Origin: CAYXVF01 sp964468125 | GTDB lineage: Bacteria; Myxococcota; XYA12-FULL-58-9; CAYXVF01 | NCBI GenBank assembly: GCA_964468125.1 | Contig: CAYXVF010000014.1 | Span: forward strand, 16,037-80,036 | Reading direction: 5' to 3' | Length of the DNA stretch: 64,000 nt | In this document: piece after piece, positions 8,231-18,880 of the stretch | Position numbering within the stretch: position 1 is the stretch's first letter | Layout: each line of letters starts with the position of its first letter | Made by a program: the position numbers and the translations under genes | The notes under the pieces: model-generated | The model's database searches: none | Seen by the model: only the letters and a program-made list of their open reading frames with translations | What the model was told of the DNA's origin: nothing

Positions 8231-11200
8231 TCATTGCCCCTCCTGGGCGACCAAAGCCGCCCCGATGGCTTTGCGAAGCTGCAGGTGGGGCAAGGAGGTG
8301 GCAAAACGCACCAACTCCTGGGCCCGGGCCTGAACCGGCACGGCGACCGCACCCTCGTCCGCGCGCGCTGCCCCCGCGAGCGCCGCCGAGAGGTCTCCAC
8401 AGGCGACCAAACCGGCCCGCATCGTCGTCATTTCGACGCCGAGTTGATAGTGCGGTAGCCCATTTCCCTGGGTCAGAGCCACATAGCAGGCCTGCGCTGG
8501 CTGCTGCAGCCGTCGCAGCGCCTGTTGTGGCAAGCGCTCAAATCGTCCCAACCAACGCTCGACCTCTCGCGGCTCGCCGTTGTGCTGGAGCGAGCGATTG
8601 AAGACCAGACAGATGCCAAAGAGCAGGTTGCGCAGATCGTTGCCCGGGTAGACACGCGCCAAAAACAGCTCCGGACGCGCGTAGGCCATCATTCGGCCGA
8701 CGTTGTACAGCGCCAATCGCTGATTCGTCTCACGATAGGCTTCGTTGTTTTCGCCCACCACCAGCGCCGGCGGTTGGGACGGAACGAGCTGCAGCGCCTC
8801 CATCGAGCCCGGCTTCTTGTAGAAGTCCACCGCCGGAACGTTGAGGACCTTGCCCGCATAGCGGATCAGGTTCGCGAAGTAGAGGTCACTCGACCGCACG
8901 TCCACGAAGTGCTTCTTCGCGAGACCGAGATCCTTCGGCGTGTGGGTCACCGCATCGGGCGCCGCCCGGTAGAGGGCGGAGACCATGTTGGCGATGGGGC
9001 CATGGACCGCAGGATGCGTGACCGTTCCCCATGCCTCCGACATCAGGCCCTGGGTCGCCCGCGCCGGTACGCCTTGCTTCAGGTAGTTGAAAACCTGCAC
9101 CTCTTCTTCGTCGGCGACCTTGAGGCAGACCAACGCCGAGGCCATGAGGTAGACCTCATCGAATTGACGCGAGGCGTGATAGAGCTTGCGAAGCTTGCGA
9201 ATCACGTCCACCGGATTGTCCAGAGTCGAAGCGAGCTCGTGGAGCATGCCGATCGCCCGCTCCCGGTGCTCCGGTTTCTCCGCGTAGAGCTCCGCCAGAA
9301 TAGCCGTGTCCTCGGGTTTGCCCGGGTCGAGCTTGATGATCGCCTCGTAGGCGGCGATCGCGTTGTCGACGCTGTTCAACACCCGACGATAGAGCTCGCC
9401 GAGGTTTCGCCACAGGACCAGCCGGAACTGCGGGTTGAAGCCTTTCGTGCGGACCAGCATCTCGCGGTAGTTCTGCTCGAGAAGCCCCCACTGATTGCTC
9501 CGGACCAGAAGCTGCTCCAACGCCTCAAACGCTTTGACGTTCTGCGGATTCGCGTCGAGGGCGGCGTTGTAGCGCTGCAGCGCGAGCGGGTCGTTCTTGA
9601 TGTGATTTTCCAGCACCTGGGCGAGCTGGAAGTTGACGTCGGACATGAGCTCTGGCGCTTCGTTCGCCTGGCTCGCCTGATTCAGGACCTCGTAGGCCTT
9701 CTGGTGCTGGTGCGACTCCATGTAGCTGTTTGCGAGCTTCATCAGGACAGAAACCGGAGGCGATCCCATGCGGCGTGAACGCTCGAGCGCCTCCACCGCA
9801 CGGTGATTGTCCTGCAATTTGTCGCGGGCGATCTCGCTCAAGCGCAGGAGCACGTCGCCGCGCTCCGTGCTCGCTACCGCGTCCGCGAGGCGAGAGTAGC
9901 GTTCATAGGCCCCCTCCCAATTCTCCATTTGTTCGTCGAGCTCGGCGAGTGCCTGCAGGGATTGGGCGTGGTCCGGGTCGATCTCGAGCGCCTTCTCGAA
10001 CTGCTTGTAGGCTCGGTCGGGCTGCCCCTGCTTGAGCATGATGTCGCCGATCTGCCACTGAACGTCGACGATTTCCGACTCGGTGAGGGACTCGCGATGG
10101 TGAATGAGCACCGTCTGGAAGACCTTTTGCGCTTCCTCCCACTCCTCGACGCTGAGGAGGGCCTGTCCCAATCCCTCTAGCGCGGGAAGGTAGGTGGCGT
10201 CCGCCTCGAAGGCTTCCCGGTAGTGGTTCAGGGCAGTCTCTTTGTCGCCCAGTTTCTCGTGGATGTACCCCAGGCGATAGTGCTTCTGGCAGTAGTCCTT
10301 CGACTCCTTCGACTTGTCGAGCTCGGCAACGACCATCTGGTAGAGTTCGTCCGCTTCCTCCCACGCCTCGTGGCGGAAGTAGATCTCCGCGAGTGAGCGC
10401 GCCGTGTCGATGTGCCCCGGGGTAATCTCCAAGGCCCGTTGGAAGTAGCGAATCGCCGCCGCTTCGTCGTCTCGAACCTCAGCGTGGAACTGAGCGGCTT
10501 CGGCAAAGAGCTCGGTTTTTTCCTCTGGATCGTCGCTGCTCTCCGCTTCCGCGATCAGATATTCGGAATAGGCGTCCCAGTCCTCGTTGGCCTTGGCGAT
10601 GTCTTTTAGCGCAGAGAGGGCCGGTCCGTAGTTCGGCTCGATCTCGAGTGCACGCTGATAGGCGGCTTGGGCGGCGCCCATGTCCATCAGCATCTCTTCG
10701 TTGATGCGTCCAATGCGCAGGAGGCTGATCAGCGCCTTTGGATCGTTGCCGAGGGCGTCGACCTCCTTCTGAAGCATGTCGAGCGATTGGAACCAGTTCC
10801 CCGAGCGCTCGTAGAGCTGACCCAAAGCCTTGAGAGCCGCGTTCGAGTTCGGGTTGAAATCCCGCGCGACGTTGTAGACCTCTTCCGCTTTGTCCACGCG
10901 CGACAGCTCGCGGTAATAGATCTCACCGATCGCGAGATACAGCTCGGTGATCTCCTCGTTGTCCTGCAGCAAGGAGATGTGATGCTGGTAGATCTCGATC
11001 AAGCGATTCCACTCCCCCAAGGAGCGCAGCAGGCGCTCGAGGTTGCGGATCCCCGCCATGTTGCCGCCATCGATCTGGAGCACGCGTTCGTAACATGCCG
11101 CCGCATCGCGAGGGCTCTCGAACTCGCTCTCGTAGATCGCCGCTTCCTTGTTGAGGATCGTGACCTGCGCTTCCGGGTCTTCTGTGTGGGCGAGCTGGAC

Positions 11201-14200
11201 CTCGTAGATTTGAACCAGCTCGCTCCATCGCTCGAGATTCGTGTACAGCCGCTCGAGCGAGGCGAGGGAGCCACCGTGGCCCGCATCGAAATCGAGGACC
11301 CCGCGGTACCACTGAATCGCGGCTTCCGAATCCTCGAGCTCACTTTCACACAACGAAGCGACTTGCATGCGTAGCTGAATGTTCTCGTTGACGTCCTCAC
11401 TGAGCTCCACCTTGCGAGTCAGGGTGTGCGCCAACTCGGTCCACTTCTCCTCATCCGCGTAAATGCGGGCCAGAGAGTTCAGGGCGTTCATGTCCGCGCC
11501 GTCGATCTCCAACACCCTATTGAACGCGGTGATCGCCTCGTCGGTTTCACCAATCTGATCTTCCCAGATCCGAGCGATATCGAAGAGGATGCGCTTGCGG
11601 TCGATGTCCTCGACCACGTGGTTGAGCTTGGTTTCAAGGGCCTGGAGCTGCTTATCCGGGCGCTCCTCCATCGCCCCGAGGGCGGTGAGCGAATCGAGGG
11701 CCTCGATGTCGCCGGGCTGGATCGTGAGGATTGCGTTCAGCGCCGCTTCGGCCTCGGTCAGCTCCTGAAGGTGCTCACTGTAGATTCGGGCGAGCTGGCG
11801 GTAGATCGCCACCTTCGCTTCCGTATCGACGATGTTCTCGAGCTCGTCTTCGAGGACCGCGGCGGCCTCTTCCGCGCCGTCGGTCTCGAGTGCAATGCGC
11901 TCGATCGTCGCCGCCGCCGTGAGCTGCGAAGGGTTCTCCTTGTAAACCCGACACGCGGCGATGAAGGCGAGCTCCTTCTCCCCGAGCTTCTCGTCTTGGA
12001 CATCTCGAATCTCGGTCAGAATCTGTAGACGTTGAGCGGAGTCGGCGTGCGGGATGAAGTCTTCGTTTAGCGCGACCAAGGTCCGCCACTCACTGGTGTC
12101 CCGATAGACCTGAGCCAGATCCGTGTAAGCGTCTAGGTCGTCCGGCCGATGGTCGCGAATCGCCTCGTAGGCCCCGCGCGCATCGTTCGGTTTGCCGAGC
12201 TGCTCTTTGTAGATCTCCGCGGCGCGCCGGTAGTGCGTCACCGCCGCTTCGTCGTCCTCTTCGAGGGAGCCGGCCTTTTCGAGTGCAACGACCGCTTCGT
12301 CCCACGCCTCGATGTTGACCAACATCGTCGCGACGTCGCTCATCAACTCCGCCGTGTGCGGCTCGGTCGCCCGGACCTCCCGTGCGAGCTTGATCGCCTC
12401 TTCGCGCTCACCGAGATTCTCGCCGAGAGCCTTCGCGAGCTTGAACCGAACGAGCTTGGCTTCGGGGGGCTCCGCGATGGGGATGATGCGTCGCGCGATG
12501 TCGACAAACTCCTCCCACATGGCACGCTCCGAATAGAGCGCTAGAAGGGCTCGCATCGCGTCTAGGTTCCGTGGCTCGTTTTCGAGCACATCGAGCCAGC
12601 TCTTGAGGGCCTCTTCACCCCGTCCGAGCTTCTCACCCAGAATCACGCCGAGGCGCTGGTTCAGCTCGGCTTTCTCCGTCGGGTCCTGCGTGTGCTGCAG
12701 CTGACGGGTGTAGTGGTCCGCAAGGTCGTCCCATCGCTCCTCGACGGTTAGGAGCATGTTGAGCGCTTGGTTAGCCTCTTCGTGCGTCGGCTCGTGCTCG
12801 ACCACACGCAGCCAGCTGTCGATGGCGAGTCCGTAGTCGTTGAGCTCCTCAGCATAGAGCTCACCGGCGGCGGAGTGAATCCGAACCTGGTCGGCCGAGT
12901 CCTCCATCACCTGCGCTTGGCGCGCAAGGTTGTCCGCCAGCGAGTCCCAGTCCTCGAGCTCCGCGTAGAGCTTCTGCATCGACTTGAGTGTCAGGGGGTG
13001 GTCCGGGTCGATCTCGAGGATCTGCTGGTGGCAGCGCAGCGCCGCTTCCGCGTCGTAGAGCTTCTCACCCCAGATGATAGCCAGTCGTTCGAGAAGCGCC
13101 GACTTGTCGCTCGGCTCGCTCGCGAGCTCGATCCGTCGCTCGAGGAGGTCGGCGAGGGCCGCCCACTTCTCGTGCTGCTCCATCATCGAATCGAGCATCT
13201 CGAGGGCTTGCTGGTCGCGCGGGTCGTACTGGAGCGCGCCTTCGAGATAGCGAATCGCCGAGTCTACATCGCCGAGCTTGTGTCCGCTGATGGACCCCAG
13301 GCGGCGCAACACCTCCTGCCGCTGCGCCGGGTCGGGAAGCGCGTCCACGTCTACACCGACCACTTCCACGAGGTCCGCCCAGTTCCCGAGCTTCTCGGAC
13401 AAGCCTTCCAAACGGTCCAGCAACTCGGTGTCAGCACGGTTTTCGTTGTAGGCGCGGGTCAGAGCCAGGAAGGCCATGTCGCCGAGCCCCATGTGCGCGT
13501 CATAGGCATTCGCCATCGCGAGGTAGATCTCGCGACGCCGATCCGTCTCCGGCACGTGCTGAAGCTTATTCTCTAGGAGCTCGACGTACTCCGCCCACTG
13601 CTCGAGCTGCACATAGACCTTCTCGAGCAGGAGAATCGCATGCATCGCGCCGATGGCGGCGCGCTCCTGCAAGTACTTGATCGTCGAGTCGTGTCGTGGG
13701 TCCTCGTCCAGCGCCTTCTGGAACGCATCGATTGCGCCTTCGTAGTCGCTGAATTGCTCGTCGAGAATGCGTGCTTTGCGGAAAAGGAACTCCACACGCT
13801 TCGCTGTCGAGTCCTTGCCGCGCTTGTCCGCCAACCGGTCGTACTGATCCTGGTAGAACTGGACCAGGTCCTCGAACTTTCCCGTCTGGCTGTTGAGCTC
13901 TTCGACCCGCTGGATCGCCATCGGATCTTCGGGAGTGATCTCGAGCAGCTGGTGATAGCTCGCGATCGCGGCGTCGAAGTCGCCTAACTGCTCGGCCTGT
14001 AGTGACGCGATCTCCGTGATGTACTCGCGCTTGCGCTCGAGGCCTGCGGTGTTCTGGAGGCGCATTCGCAGGAGGCCGACCAGGTCCGCATAGCTCTCCG
14101 TCTGTCGGAAGATCGCCTCGAGTCCCGTGAGTGCTTTCTCGTCTCGACCTTCGAGGCTCAAGATCGCGCGGTACTGCTCCACCGCCAACGACATGTCCTG

Positions 14201-17200
14201 CAGCTTCTCGTGATAGATCGAAGCGGCCCGGCGATGGAATTGCAGCGCGAGAGGGTCCTCGGCCTTGCCCGCTTCTTCAACGTAGGCTTCGGCGAGGTTT
14301 GCGAGCGCGCCGGTTTCGCCGGCGAGCTTCTCGATCCACATGCGCACGCCCATGTCCGACGGGTCTTCGGACAAGGAGCGTCGAGCCATCGAGAAGGCTT
14401 TGTCCTTTTGGTCGAGACGATTCTCGTAGATGTCGCCAATGCGCCGCAGGAGCGCCTTTCGCTGCGGCAGCTCCTCGGTCACCTCGAGCTTCTTGTCGAG
14501 CACCCACGCGAGTTTCTCGTGGTTCTGCCGGCCGGTGTAGACCGGTTCGAGCACTTGAGCGATCTCGAGCTTGTTGGGCGCGGTTTCGATCAGTGCTTCG
14601 AGGCCTGCTATCGCGCCGTCGTGGTCTCGCTTCTTCATGAGGACGGCGCGGAAGTTCTGCAGCGCGTCCTCGAAGCGGTTGAGCTGGACCATCACCTGAG
14701 CGAGCTTGAGCAGATCCTCCGCAACCTGCGGATTCGCGCTGCCTAGCTCGGAGAGGGAAGTGAGCACGTCGATTCGCGCGTCCGGCTGGCCCATTTGTTC
14801 GAGAAGCGCGTCGAGCTGGTGAAGCGCAGCTTCGTTTCGCTCGTCTAGGCCGATCAGCTGTTTCAGTACGCTGATGGCGCGCGACTTATCGCCGAGCTGC
14901 TCAGCGCAGAGGGTCGCAACCTCGGCGAGCACCTGCTTCTTGCGCTCGACGTCGTCGGCATCGAGCTTCTGCGAAATCGCCGCGAGCACTTCAGCGAGCT
15001 CCGCGGGGTTCTCCTGTGTTCGCAGGAGCCGCTCCATCGCCTCGAGGGACGGGAGATCGTCCGGCAGAGCGCCACCGGTGGCGGCTTTGTAGTGCTCGAT
15101 CGCCTCGTCGCCTCGCCCGAGCCGCTGGTCGAGAACCTCGGCCAGCTTGCGCTGAATCGGCCTTTGAGCGTCTGGATCCGCAACGACCGAGAGCGCCGAC
15201 TGATAGGCGGCGGCGAGCTGCTCCCACGCATTTGCGGTCTCCGCGAACTGCTCGAGCTGGAGACGAAGCTCCTCGTCGAGCGGTGCCTCGCCAAACGCAC
15301 GCTCCAACGACGCATAGGCGGCCGCCGGATCTTGCAACTGATTGGCTTGAATCGAAGCGATTTCTTTCGAGAGCGCCACCCGCTCACCGATCGACTCGCG
15401 GCCCTCGACCAGCTGGGTCAGCACCGAGACCGCATCGTCCCACCGCCCCACCGCACCCAGGCCAGGGAGCAAGACCCGGGCGACCTCGTCGCGCTCATCG
15501 AGGCTGTCTGACTTGCCATAGAGCTGGCTCAAGAGCTCCACGGCCTTCTCGTTCGCAGTCTCCACCGCGATCACCCCTTGGAGGGCGTGAAGCGCACCGG
15601 CGCGGTCGTCGAGGGCGCCTATTGCGAGCTCGGCGTAGTCCAGGAGACGCGCCCGACGCCCTTCGCCGTCGGGCATCAGATTGATTTCCTTGTGCATCGC
15701 CTCGGCAGTAGCCACCGGATCACCGAGCTCCGTGTGGATCGCGGCTAGGCGTTGCCAGAGTTGCCGTTGACCAGGCGCCTTGTCGGCTGCGGCCGCGAGC
15801 TCCTGTGCCGCAGTTTCCCGGTCGTTCAGCTTGTCGATAAGCGTATCGGCCAACTGGTTCGCAACGGCGGCGATTTCTCCGTCCTCGGTCGCGGCGGCGA
15901 GCTTCTGGCGCAGGTGCTCGACCAGCTCACTCGCATCCGCTGCATTCTCGAAGAGCCGATCGATCTCTCCGGAGGCTTCGCTGTCATTCTCCTGCACGCT
16001 CAGAACCATTCGCCAGGCTGAGATCGCCTCTTTCGGGTGACCCACCTGCTCAAAGAATCGCGCGAGCTTCCGCCAAAATGACGCGCCGCTCGATTCGTCC
16101 AATCCTTCCGCGATCTTAGACGCAGACGACATCAAATGGCCAATATCTGCCCCCGATTGCAGCACGCGTCCCAGGCCTTCGGTGACCTCGGTGGCCTCGT
16201 CGCTGCTCGCCGCCAGGACGCGCAGGTAGTCCACCGCCGCCCCGAGCGCATCCCCGTCCGTCTCGGAGAGGCCGGCGGCTCGCAGAATCAATCCGAGCTG
16301 CTCCGAGGGGTCGAGCATGAGCGCTGCCGCCCGATAGGCCCGGATCACTCCCGAGAAGTCGCCAACGTCCCGAGCCATGTTTTCGAGGTCGACCTGCAAG
16401 GCGCCGTCGCTCGGGTTGGACTGAAAAGCCCGCAAGAGGGCACCGAGCGACTCCTCTTTCTGTTCCAGGCGTTCCGCATAGATCACCGCCAGGTCCCGAA
16501 GCATGTCCGCCCGCGCGGTCGGGTCATCCGACTCCCGTGCACGCACCTCGAGCATCGCTGCCGCCCGGTCCCAGGCGCCACGCTCGACGTAGGTCGGCTG
16601 GAGCAGCTCTGCGATGCGAAGCACCTGCTTCACCTTCGGGAAGAGCCGCTCCAAGCCAGCGAGCGCCGCGTCGTTCATCGAATCCGCGGTCAACACGGAA
16701 CAGTACCAATCGGCGGCACGCTCGAAGTCGCCGAGGCGCTCCTCCGTGATCTGAGCCACTCGAACCGCGATTTCGTGTTTTTCGAGATCTTCGACGTGCT
16801 CGAGCTTCCGGATCAGTAGCTCCGCGACCTCCGGCCAACGATTGTCACGCTCGTAGAGCATCAGCAGCCTGTCGAGCGCTTCATGATTGTCCGGCTGCGC
16901 GCGCAAAATGTCGCTGTAGACGTCGATCGCTCGAGCGTAGTCCTTCGCCGTGGCGACGAGCTCGGCCCCGAGCTTGAGCAGAATCGAAACCCGCTCCTCG
17001 TCGCTCTGAGCCGCCTCCGCTTGCTCATGGTAAAACGCGACCTTGTCGGTGGTCTCCGCCGCGGCGCTCATCAACCGGTCAACGGAGCTACGGGCACGTT
17101 CGTCGTTCGGAGCGATCGCGAGGATCCGGCGGTGGATTCGCAGGGCCTCAAGCGGAGCGTCGCGTGCCCCTTCGTAGAGCGCGGCGAGCGAATGGAGTGC

Positions 17201-18880
17201 ATCGACCCGTTCGCTGTCATTCGAGATGTGGTCGAGACCCGCTTCGAGAAATCGGACGAGCTCGACAAAAGCCCCGGAGCGCGCCGCGAGCTCCTCGAGC
17301 TTTTCGCGCCGCGCCGTCGTGGGATTCGCGCCGTAGAGCTCGCCGAGGACCGCGAGACCCGCTTTCGGCTGATCGAGGGGACCTGCGTAGAGCTCGCCCA
17401 ACTCTTCGAGGATGGGCTGGCGTCGCTCGAGGCCCGAGAGCCCCGCAAGCTTTGCCTCGAGGGCTTTCGCGAGCTCGGCGTGGGCACCACCCTCGCGATA
17501 GACCTGTTCCAGGGCACGGGCCGCAGCCTGGTTTTGCGGGTCGAGCGACAGAATCGCCTCGTAGTAGGGGCGGGCCGCAGCCTTGTCGCCCTTCTCCTCC
17601 TCGAGAATTCGGCAGGCACCGTAGTAGGCGGCAACACGGTCGCTCGCCTGCTGCGCCCGTTCAGCCCATTGGATAAGTACCCGCAGCGCCTCGTCCCACT
17701 GCCTACGCTCGCGCAGGTATTCGACGAGTGCGTTGCTTGCAACCTTGTTGCCGGGCTCGAGCTCTAGCACCCGGCGGTAGAGGCGTGCGCTCGCATCCTG
17801 GTCATCGAGACGCACCGAGTGATGCAGCGCGGCTTTCAGGAAGAGCTCGACACTCACTTTCGGGTCACGCGTATACCCGGCCATCATCTCGAGCTTCAGC
17901 GCGAGATCGTCGTAGCGCCCTTCGTCGCCATAGATGTCCTCGAGGAGCTTCAATGCGGTGGGGTGGCCCGGGCGTCCGGCTAGCGCCTTGTCGATCGAGG
18001 ACAGCGCCGCTTCGTTGTTCTGACCGTAGACGAGCTGGATCTCCGCCACGGACAACCAGATCTCCGCGGCGCGAGCCTTGTCGGCGATCCCTTCCTGGGC
18101 CGCCCGCTCCTGCATGGACTTGGCCCGCGGCTCCCAGTTCACCTGAAAATCCTCGAGCTCCTGCACGATCCGACCGGCCGCCGAATCATCTGGACGATGC
18201 TCCAGCACCGTCGCCGCCGCTTCACGGACCAGATCGTGAAGCTTCGGACGATCGATCAAGCGTTCGGTCACCAGTGTCACCCGATCCAGCACGTCGCCTT
18301 CCGGTCCAGCCTGATTCAGCTCCTTCAACACGGATTTCAGCGCGAGATCGTGTCGACCTTGCACCTCGTGTACGGTCGCCGCGAGTCGATAGGCTTCGGT
18401 GTTCGACGGGTCGCTTCGCTCGGCCTGGCGAAGCGCGGAGAGCGCCTTTTCCGCCCGACTGAGCTGCTCGATGTAGATCTTCGCGAGCTCGACCTGCGCC
18501 CGAGATTTCGCGCTCCTGTCCGAGATGCGGGCGATCTCGCGCTCGAAAATCTGCGCACCCCGTTCGTAGTCCCCGCGGTTCAAGTAGAGGTCGCGAAGTG
18601 CGGAAAGGGACTCGACATCCGAGGGCTGACTTTCAATGGCACGTTGAAGATAAGCTTCCGCGCGCGGAGCCGAAGCGAGCTCGTTCAAGCAGACGGCAGC
18701 GGCTTTGCGCCAGAGACTGCCGGCGATATCACCGTTGACGCGATTCGCGTTGTCCTCGTAGACGCGGAGGAGCTCCTCCCAGCGTCCTTCCCCACGGTAT
18801 GCCCCTTCGATCGCTTCGAGGGCTGCGTGATCAGCGGGTTCGACCGCCAATCGGTCGAGATGGGCCTGAATATCGGTCAT
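8231..18880 (-). CDS. gltI: GltI (AgmK)-like giant cytoplasmic TPR protein
   Basis: Giant protein of 3549 aa built almost entirely of tetratricopeptide repeats (recurring W..LA..Y...A..A...Y..AL..DP units about 34-40 residues long), with no signal peptide or transmembrane segment. The final 300 or so residues (from about PARATQGLMSEAWGTV) are not repetitive and form a separate C-terminal domain. In M. xanthus the comparable AgmK/GltI is a similarly huge TPR protein of the gliding machinery, and size, repeat type and position between gltH and gltJ fit. It probably acts as a cytosolic scaffold. The start ATG at 18880 has only an A-rich weak ribosome-binding site. A 352-nt leader with two hairpins separates it from gltH. 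Opposite-strand open frames inside it reflect codon bias and are not genes. Confidence 0.92.
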   Translation of the reverse strand: MTDIQAHLDRLAVEPADHAALEAIEGAYRGEGRWEELLRVYEDNANRVNGDIAGSLWRKAAAVCLNELASAPRAEAYLQRAIESQPSDVESLSALRDLYLNRGDYERGAQIFEREIARISDRSAKSRAQVELAKIYIEQLSRAEKALSALRQAERSDPSNTEAYRLAATVHEVQGRHDLALKSVLKELNQAGPEGDVLDRVTLVTERLIDRPKLHDLVREAAATVLEHRPDDSAAGRIVQELEDFQVNWEPRAKSMQERAAQEGIADKARAAEIWLSVAEIQLVYGQNNEAALSSIDKALAGRPGHPTALKLLEDIYGDEGRYDDLALKLEMMAGYTRDPKVSVELFLKAALHHSVRLDDQDASARLYRRVLELEPGNKVASNALVEYLRERRQWDEALRVLIQWAERAQQASDRVAAYYGACRILEEEKGDKAAARPYYEAILSLDPQNQAAARALEQVYREGGAHAELAKALEAKLAGLSGLERRQPILEELGELYAGPLDQPKAGLAVLGELYGANPTTARREKLEELAARSGAFVELVRFLEAGLDHISNDSERVDALHSLAALYEGARDAPLEALRIHRRILAIAPNDERARSSVDRLMSAAAETTDKVAFYHEQAEAAQSDEERVSILLKLGAELVATAKDYARAIDVYSDILRAQPDNHEALDRLLMLYERDNRWPEVAELLIRKLEHVEDLEKHEIAVRVAQITEERLGDFERAADWYCSVLTADSMNDAALAGLERLFPKVKQVLRIAELLQPTYVERGAWDRAAAMLEVRARESDDPTARADMLRDLAVIYAERLEQKEESLGALLRAFQSNPSDGALQVDLENMARDVGDFSGVIRAYRAAALMLDPSEQLGLILRAAGLSETDGDALGAAVDYLRVLAASSDEATEVTEGLGRVLQSGADIGHLMSSASKIAEGLDESSGASFWRKLARFFEQVGHPKEAISAWRMVLSVQENDSEASGEIDRLFENAADASELVEHLRQKLAAATEDGEIAAVANQLADTLIDKLNDRETAAQELAAAADKAPGQRQLWQRLAAIHTELGDPVATAEAMHKEINLMPDGEGRRARLLDYAELAIGALDDRAGALHALQGVIAVETANEKAVELLSQLYGKSDSLDERDEVARVLLPGLGAVGRWDDAVSVLTQLVEGRESIGERVALSKEIASIQANQLQDPAAAYASLERAFGEAPLDEELRLQLEQFAETANAWEQLAAAYQSALSVVADPDAQRPIQRKLAEVLDQRLGRGDEAIEHYKAATGGALPDDLPSLEAMERLLRTQENPAELAEVLAAISQKLDADDVERKKQVLAEVATLCAEQLGDKSRAISVLKQLIGLDERNEAALHQLDALLEQMGQPDARIDVLTSLSELGSANPQVAEDLLKLAQVMVQLNRFEDALQNFRAVLMKKRDHDGAIAGLEALIETAPNKLEIAQVLEPVYTGRQNHEKLAWVLDKKLEVTEELPQRKALLRRIGDIYENRLDQKDKAFSMARRSLSEDPSDMGVRMWIEKLAGETGALANLAEAYVEEAGKAEDPLALQFHRRAASIYHEKLQDMSLAVEQYRAILSLEGRDEKALTGLEAIFRQTESYADLVGLLRMRLQNTAGLERKREYITEIASLQAEQLGDFDAAIASYHQLLEITPEDPMAIQRVEELNSQTGKFEDLVQFYQDQYDRLADKRGKDSTAKRVEFLFRKARILDEQFSDYEGAIDAFQKALDEDPRHDSTIKYLQERAAIGAMHAILLLEKVYVQLEQWAEYVELLENKLQHVPETDRRREIYLAMANAYDAHMGLGDMAFLALTRAYNENRADTELLDRLEGLSEKLGNWADLVEVVGVDVDALPDPAQRQEVLRRLGSISGHKLGDVDSAIRYLEGALQYDPRDQQALEMLDSMMEQHEKWAALADLLERRIELASEPSDKSALLERLAIIWGEKLYDAEAALRCHQQILEIDPDHPLTLKSMQKLYAELEDWDSLADNLARQAQVMEDSADQVRIHSAAGELYAEELNDYGLAIDSWLRVVEHEPTHEEANQALNMLLTVEERWDDLADHYTRQLQHTQDPTEKAELNQRLGVILGEKLGRGEEALKSWLDVLENEPRNLDAMRALLALYSERAMWEEFVDIARRIIPIAEPPEAKLVRFKLAKALGENLGEREEAIKLAREVRATEPHTAELMSDVATMLVNIEAWDEAVVALEKAGSLEEDDEAAVTHYRRAAEIYKEQLGKPNDARGAYEAIRDHRPDDLDAYTDLAQVYRDTSEWRTLVALNEDFIPHADSAQRLQILTEIRDVQDEKLGEKELAFIAACRVYKENPSQLTAAATIERIALETDGAEEAAAVLEDELENIVDTEAKVAIYRQLARIYSEHLQELTEAEAALNAILTIQPGDIEALDSLTALGAMEERPDKQLQALETKLNHVVEDIDRKRILFDIARIWEDQIGETDEAITAFNRVLEIDGADMNALNSLARIYADEEKWTELAHTLTRKVELSEDVNENIQLRMQVASLCESELEDSEAAIQWYRGVLDFDAGHGGSLASLERLYTNLERWSELVQIYEVQLAHTEDPEAQVTILNKEAAIYESEFESPRDAAACYERVLQIDGGNMAGIRNLERLLRSLGEWNRLIEIYQHHISLLQDNEEITELYLAIGEIYYRELSRVDKAEEVYNVARDFNPNSNAALKALGQLYERSGNWFQSLDMLQKEVDALGNDPKALISLLRIGRINEEMLMDMGAAQAAYQRALEIEPNYGPALSALKDIAKANEDWDAYSEYLIAEAESSDDPEEKTELFAEAAQFHAEVRDDEAAAIRYFQRALEITPGHIDTARSLAEIYFRHEAWEEADELYQMVVAELDKSKESKDYCQKHYRLGYIHEKLGDKETALNHYREAFEADATYLPALEGLGQALLSVEEWEEAQKVFQTVLIHHRESLTESEIVDVQWQIGDIMLKQGQPDRAYKQFEKALEIDPDHAQSLQALAELDEQMENWEGAYERYSRLADAVASTERGDVLLRLSEIARDKLQDNHRAVEALERSRRMGSPPVSVLMKLANSYMESHQHQKAYEVLNQASQANEAPELMSDVNFQLAQVLENHIKNDPLALQRYNAALDANPQNVKAFEALEQLLVRSNQWGLLEQNYREMLVRTKGFNPQFRLVLWRNLGELYRRVLNSVDNAIAAYEAIIKLDPGKPEDTAILAELYAEKPEHRERAIGMLHELASTLDNPVDVIRKLRKLYHASRQFDEVYLMASALVCLKVADEEEVQVFNYLKQGVPARATQGLMSEAWGTVTHPAVHGPIANMVSALYRAAPDAVTHTPKDLGLAKKHFVDVRSSDLYFANLIRYAGKVLNVPAVDFYKKPGSMEALQLVPSQPPALVVGENNEAYRETNQRLALYNVGRMMAYARPELFLARVYPGNDLRNLLFGICLVFNRSLQHNGEPREVERWLGRFERLPQQALRRLQQPAQACYVALTQGNGLPHYQLGVEMTTMRAGLVACGDLSAALAGAARADEGAVAVPVQARAQELVRFATSLPHLQLRKAIGAALVAQEGQ

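Noticed and set aside
8525..9778. 417-aa plus-strand frame opposite gltI (and similar ones at 10667-11374, 12767-13576, 16136-16819, 16883-17767)
   Set aside because: They mirror the periodic codons of the TPR gene on the other strand; His/Arg/Val-rich sequence without domains or start signals.
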